This document shows positions 60,237-64,000 of a DNA stretch of 64,000 bases, in pieces. Both the position numbers and the translations under genes were made by a program. Source of the DNA: Ulota crispa (Eukaryota > Streptophyta > Bryopsida > Orthotrichales > Orthotrichaceae). The notes under the pieces are model-generated. The model was not told the origin of the DNA. It ran no database searches and was given only the letters and a program-made list of their open reading frames with translations. Each line of letters starts with the position of its first letter. Position 1 is the stretch's first letter. The DNA is taken from positions 28,482,002-28,546,001 of the forward strand of contig OY987242.1 of assembly GCA_963920765.1 (NCBI GenBank), in the 5' to 3' direction.

Positions 60237-60278
<42 letters not shown>
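60237..60278. repeat. Poly-A tract, 42 bases
   Basis: An uninterrupted A run inside C2; the homologous site in C1 has a short A run. Length may vary with sequencing or assembly. Confidence 0.95.
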
Positions 60279-60279
<1 letters not shown>

Positions 60280-60372
60280 TAAAACAATCAAATCTACTCC
60301 TTCAATAGGGCTTCAAAATTTTCTGGAATTTTGCGAACACCCAAATTAGGTGTCTTGGCACTTAGGGGTTAA

Positions 60373-60723
60373 AGTACAAGTGGTGAGTAGTGCATAGTGA
60401 CTCATCAAGTATTGGGGCAAGATACAATGGCTTTCCTACCTAGAATTTACAAGTTTGGTTAACCTGTCCTGATTAATGTGTAAATTCCACATCTAGGATA
60501 AGTATGATGAAGTACAATAAGGACCAGTTTCCTTGGGCTCTGCTTGACCTAGTATCCCGAAGCCCTCCAAGATTTTCCATGGCCACTAACTTTGCGCTGG
60601 AGGTCCAAGACTAGGGTCCAGGCTCTGGCGTTGTTTTTTAGGCTTTGCGGGGTTGGAAGGCCTAGACCCCTCCTATCTTGGATCCTCACTTTTTGAAAAC
60701 TTTTAGAAATTTATCCATGTAGG
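60373..60723. other. Spacer
   Basis: No gene or repeat recognised between C2 and the D element. Confidence 0.4.
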
Positions 60724-60727
60724 TTAA

Positions 60728-60953
60728 CCCCTGAGCGCTCGGAGTTGTTTTAGGGTTTAGAAGAAAATGGGGGGTTTAATGGCCATCAAAGCTTAAAGAA
60801 TTACATCCAAAAAAAGTGACGGTAGGATTTGAAAAAAGACTATCTTCTCCGCTGATCGAGACCAACCAAGATTGTTTTCACCGTACTAAGAGAAAAAGTG
60901 AGATCAGGTGGTGGTCCCCAACGACAGAATCCCATTGCTGGGGCGCTCAGGGG
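60728..60953. mobile_element. piggyBac-like MITE, family D
   Basis: TTAA (60724-60727), CCCCTGAGCGCTCGGAG at the left; GCTGGGGCGCTCAGGGG at the right, then TTAA (60954-60957). Ends are perfect inverted repeats over CCCCTGAGCGC. Length 226 bp. A second left end of this family is at 52387. Confidence 0.88.
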
Positions 60954-60957
60954 TTAA

Positions 60958-61407
60958 TAAAACAATCTAACTTTAGTTACATCTATTTTACATTATACCG
61001 GTAGATTGCTAAATTCCTGCACGGGGAGCGGCACAGAAGCGGCCAGTTCCCAGCCCGGAACCCCATCCCCGGGTTGGGTTGATGATGGTGCCATACCACG
61101 CTCTCGTTTCAGACGTCCTGAGCAGAATTTGCCGGCCACTCACTTCCTATGTCCGGTTGACACCTGTATCCAAGGGACAGACTGGCGAATAACTGCCTCC
61201 GCCGCTTCCAAGCCACCGCAAATCCGGTTCTCGAAGGGTTTTGATCATACCCTCTTGGGTATCAACGGATCTCGCCTCCGATCCGGCGTTTGGAGCTCTG
61301 TGGAGCTCTGGCTCTTGCGTCTGGCTATGGCGGAAACCTGTTGACGAAACCCCAGCTTTGCGTTCTTCGGCTCCTGTTTTTGGTGTACTCCGTCAACGGC
61401 GGCGCCT
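60958..61407. other. Probable 5' UTR/promoter of the F-box-like gene
   Basis: Moderately GC-rich, unlike the adjacent repeats. It contains upstream frames (61006-61344) that could be 5' UTR. No specific promoter element was assigned. Confidence 0.4.
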
Positions 61408-64000
61408 ATGGCTTCTCACGTGGATAGCGACGGCGATGACAGTGACGGAGATTATGATGATGATGCCTCTCTTTGCGACTTTCTTGAGTCCGAAGTGTTG
61501 GGAGATGAGGAAGCTGGTGACGTCGACGTTGTTCCGGAGACGGATGCTCAAGCCGAAAATGCTGTTGCGGTGACGCAGGTACTTATCAAATTCTGTAATT
61601 TTTTGTGCTATTGCAGCAATATTACTATGAGTACTGTAGTCATTCTCGTTCAATGAAACGTTGTGATGTTTTGCGATGGTGCTGTGAAGTTTGTTGTTAG
61701 TGCGATATATACTTGTCTTGATATTCGATGCGTTTTTAGCATCAATCTGGTTTCTTCATTTTCCGCATAATTTTTGGCATTATTTTACGGTGGATATATT
61801 GAGTCATTTTTGCTTGTAGAATCGTTTGGACTTCCTGTCTTCTAATTCTTCAGGAAATAGAGATTGTGTTTTATTAAAATGTTTTATCTTGGAAGGTTGC
61901 TTGGGAAATTAACCGTCAACTCAGTTTTTAGAAGCTTGCAGTTGCATCTTATTATAGATGTATGTATGTTCATCTTCTCATATTGAGGATCAAGTCTATC
62001 AAGCTTCTCTGATTATGAACTATGATTTGAGAGGTTCTCACATACTGGGCTTTTATACGGGCAACTTGATGTAACTCTGTCTGCACGCAGCTTCTGTTCG
62101 AATAGCCTTTGTGATTTGTTTTAATGGTGGTGATATGTGTCTGCGATAATTAAGTGTATCGTGGCATCCTGTGTGCACTTCTGATGATCCTTATTTAAGT
62201 TACTCAAATCTATTTCCTGTCCAGCGATCCAAGCAAAGTGTCATATGTCCTTCCAGTGGAAATAGCGTCAGCCTGACATTGTCATGCATGATGAAGTTCA
62301 TGTCATGTCATTGTTTCGTTTTGCTGCTTTTTTCCAGTAGATTTTATTTGGATCTAGACGATCCAATATCAATTTGTTACGTTTCCTTCATGCGTTTAGT
62401 TATATTAAAGATCGTTTAGATGCAAAGAGACTATGTCTTTTTATGAGATACTCTCCCCCGCAGTTATCGGTTTACAAATATCCTTTCGTAGGCAGCTCAT
62501 CTGCGGAATGTCTGTTAGAGTGTTTCGTGTAACAGATGTTGCAATTTAAATTGAACTGTATTGAATTGTTTATTTGATTTGCCATCAAACACGTTAATGT
62601 AGAGCCGTCCACGTAATCTGTTCTGAAGGTAGGAATTGGATGTATCGTTCATGTTCTGTGAGTAGTCCATTAGTATCTGATGCGTATTCAGAGAAGTTGC
62701 GGAACTTGACCACCATTGATATGGTGCTGGATGCTAGACCTGGCTTCCACACGTCGTTCATCAGCTGACTTCCCTGCCTGCCCCTCAAGCTGGAGCCTGT
62801 GCAGTCCCTCAACCAGGTTGATATGGTACTGCTCTTCTGTACCCCTAGTAGAATGGTGCGTGGTGTTTCTGATTTGAACAGTTGCCCCTGAGTGGGTGGT
62901 ATTCTGGACTAGCCAGATTCGTCTGGTCACCACAAAGACACCTTTTCTACACAGTTGTGAGCTTGTTTGTATCGTCTTCATGCTTTCGAGCATTTCTCGT
63001 TTTTCCTCTGGGTAGGTACCTCCTGACGGTGGAGAGTTTCAAGTCAGCATTCAGACCGGGAGTTTTGGAAGGGTTCCACCAGAATTATTTCAAAATATAC
63101 TGCGGTTTCTTTCATCAGAGGTACCTCATATTTCACAATTAGCTTTGACTCTTTTGGGGTACGAATTGATGCGTGCCTTGGTGTCTTATCATAGTATCAT
63201 GCCAGTATGGATATTTGACAGTTTGTGTTTCAAAGTAGAGAAGTCCAGCTGATTCGATATCCTTCTGACGTGAATGTGCAATGGTTGTAATATTTAACGC
63301 CAATTCTATTTCAGGACCTGTCAACTTGTACAAGCGTTTGCCGCTTTCTTCGGCGGGCTGCGTCAGACGAGATTCTCTGGCGAAAACTGTGCGTCCTTTA
63401 TCCTCTATCAACCTGATTTACTGCTCATGGATAAGTAGGGCTTCAACTTTTTCTTCCCAGATCGTAGTGCTTTAAGAGGATAAAATCCCTTGTGTAAGAT
63501 CTTATTTCTTTGCTTGTCTGTGGTAATCTGGGGATTTCATCACCATGAGTGGAGAAGTTTTTGAAGAAACTACCTGAGTACCATAAGGGAAACGACATGT
63601 TTTTTTAGTGCGCCTTGTTGAGGTGGTATACAGAAAAGTGACTCTTATCCATGCGAACCTCCTAAAGTTGCTCAGGGAATATTCATTATTGCGAAGTTGT
63701 CCATTTACAGGTATTGTCTGAGATGGGGTCCTCCTGCAAGACCAAATGGTCGTAAAAAACCCCGGGGAAGCGCTTGGAAGAAATTATACTTTGAGGTGAG
63801 TGAGAAGTTCCTTTGCCTGCTCTTCAACATGGTTAACATTATATCATGCTTGTTGTCGTAGCGAAGCTGGACGTCGATTAGGTCTGCCTGGCATATTCCT
63901 GCATATTTGTCTCTTTTTATCATGTCTCTTCTGGAAAGGTCCATATCCTAATCGCTATAATGAACGTGTTCTTTGAATTGTAAGCTTTGAGAAGGGTCTA
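61408..64000 (+). CDS. F-box-like protein, 5' portion (runs off the window)
   Basis: Three exons keep one frame: 61408-61578, 63315-63388, 63711-63795; further exons lie beyond the window. Exon 1 begins MASHVDSDGDD and encodes 57 mostly acidic residues (Asp/Glu-rich). Exon 2 encodes DLSTCTSVCRFLRRAAS then DEILWRKL, the second half of an F-box (the segment that helps contact SKP1). Exon 3 encodes YCLRWGPP and a basic stretch, ending WKKLYFE. The donor after exon 2 was set at CT|GTGCGT because it alone keeps phase with exon 3. The first F-box helix (usually LP.E/D..L..IF) is not visible; it may be missing or in an exon I overlooked in the 1.7 kb first intron. The expected role is substrate adaptor of an SCF ubiquitin ligase; the target is unknown. 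The ATG at 61408 opens the acidic frame. Confidence 0.65.

Larger units (their letters stand above)
58662..60368 (+). mobile_element. piggyBac-like MITE, family C, copy C2, carrying two insertions
   Basis: TTAA (58658-58661), CCCCTAA at the left, interrupted by J2 and resuming ATGCCCAAGGGTG at 58997. The right end TTGGCACTTAGGGG precedes TTAA (60369-60372). The rest is collinear with C1 apart from a second insert (59277-59704) and a 42-base poly-A tract (60237-60278) where C1 has eight A's. Confidence 0.9.

Noticed and set aside
3635-60368. CCCTAAA motifs as interstitial telomere repeats
   Set aside because: The heptamer occurs once per element end, always next to TTAA, never in tandem. It is part of the transposon terminus.

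Overview
The window looks like nuclear DNA of a land plant. It has GT-AG introns, plant-type proteins, long AT-rich spacers and many small non-autonomous DNA transposons. The glutathione transferase fused to hemerythrin domains belongs to a class described from the moss Physcomitrella, so a bryophyte or other non-seed plant is my best guess. That is an inference from one gene family. I saw no tRNA, rRNA, CRISPR array, LTR retrotransposon or intact transposase.

Genes: (1) 12.8-15.5 kb, minus strand: a 541-residue glutathione transferase-hemerythrin fusion, 4 exons. (2) 42.4-50.4 kb, minus: a 613-residue plastid anion/phosphate transporter of the PHT4;5 type, 15 exons whose phases all agree. 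(3) 55.0-57.2 kb, minus: a 388-residue agmatine deiminase, 5 exons. (4) 61.4 kb to the window end, plus: the first exons of an F-box-like gene that leaves the window. The four genes do not form an obvious pathway. Exons were joined by hand from splice sites, reading phase and family resemblance.

The rest is mostly repeats. The outstanding feature is a set of about nineteen elements with CCC(C)T.../...A(G)GGG ends, inserted at TTAA or near-TTAA tetranucleotides, which is the signature of the piggyBac superfamily. They fall into about eight sequence families (called A, C, D, E, F, G, H, I here; some pairings are tentative) with unrelated interiors but a shared terminal pattern. Three copies have identical non-TTAA target duplications (CTAA, TTAT, TTTA), which fixes their boundaries. 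Several elements abut with a single shared TTAA, so they form chains. Two copies lie in introns of the transporter and agmatine deiminase genes. Other repeats are GGTAGG-ended elements (J), TA-flanked elements (B), 8-9 bp duplication elements (K), one Stowaway element, one CACTA-like mini-element, long palindromes, and tandem or homopolymer tracts.

Layout: 0-12 kb repeats; 12.8-15.5 gene 1; 15.5-20 kb unassigned; 20-41 kb dense transposon field with nested and chained copies; 42-50 gene 2; 51-52.4 kb chain of three elements; 55-57 gene 3; 58.7-61 kb nested C, J and D elements; 61.4-64 gene 4.
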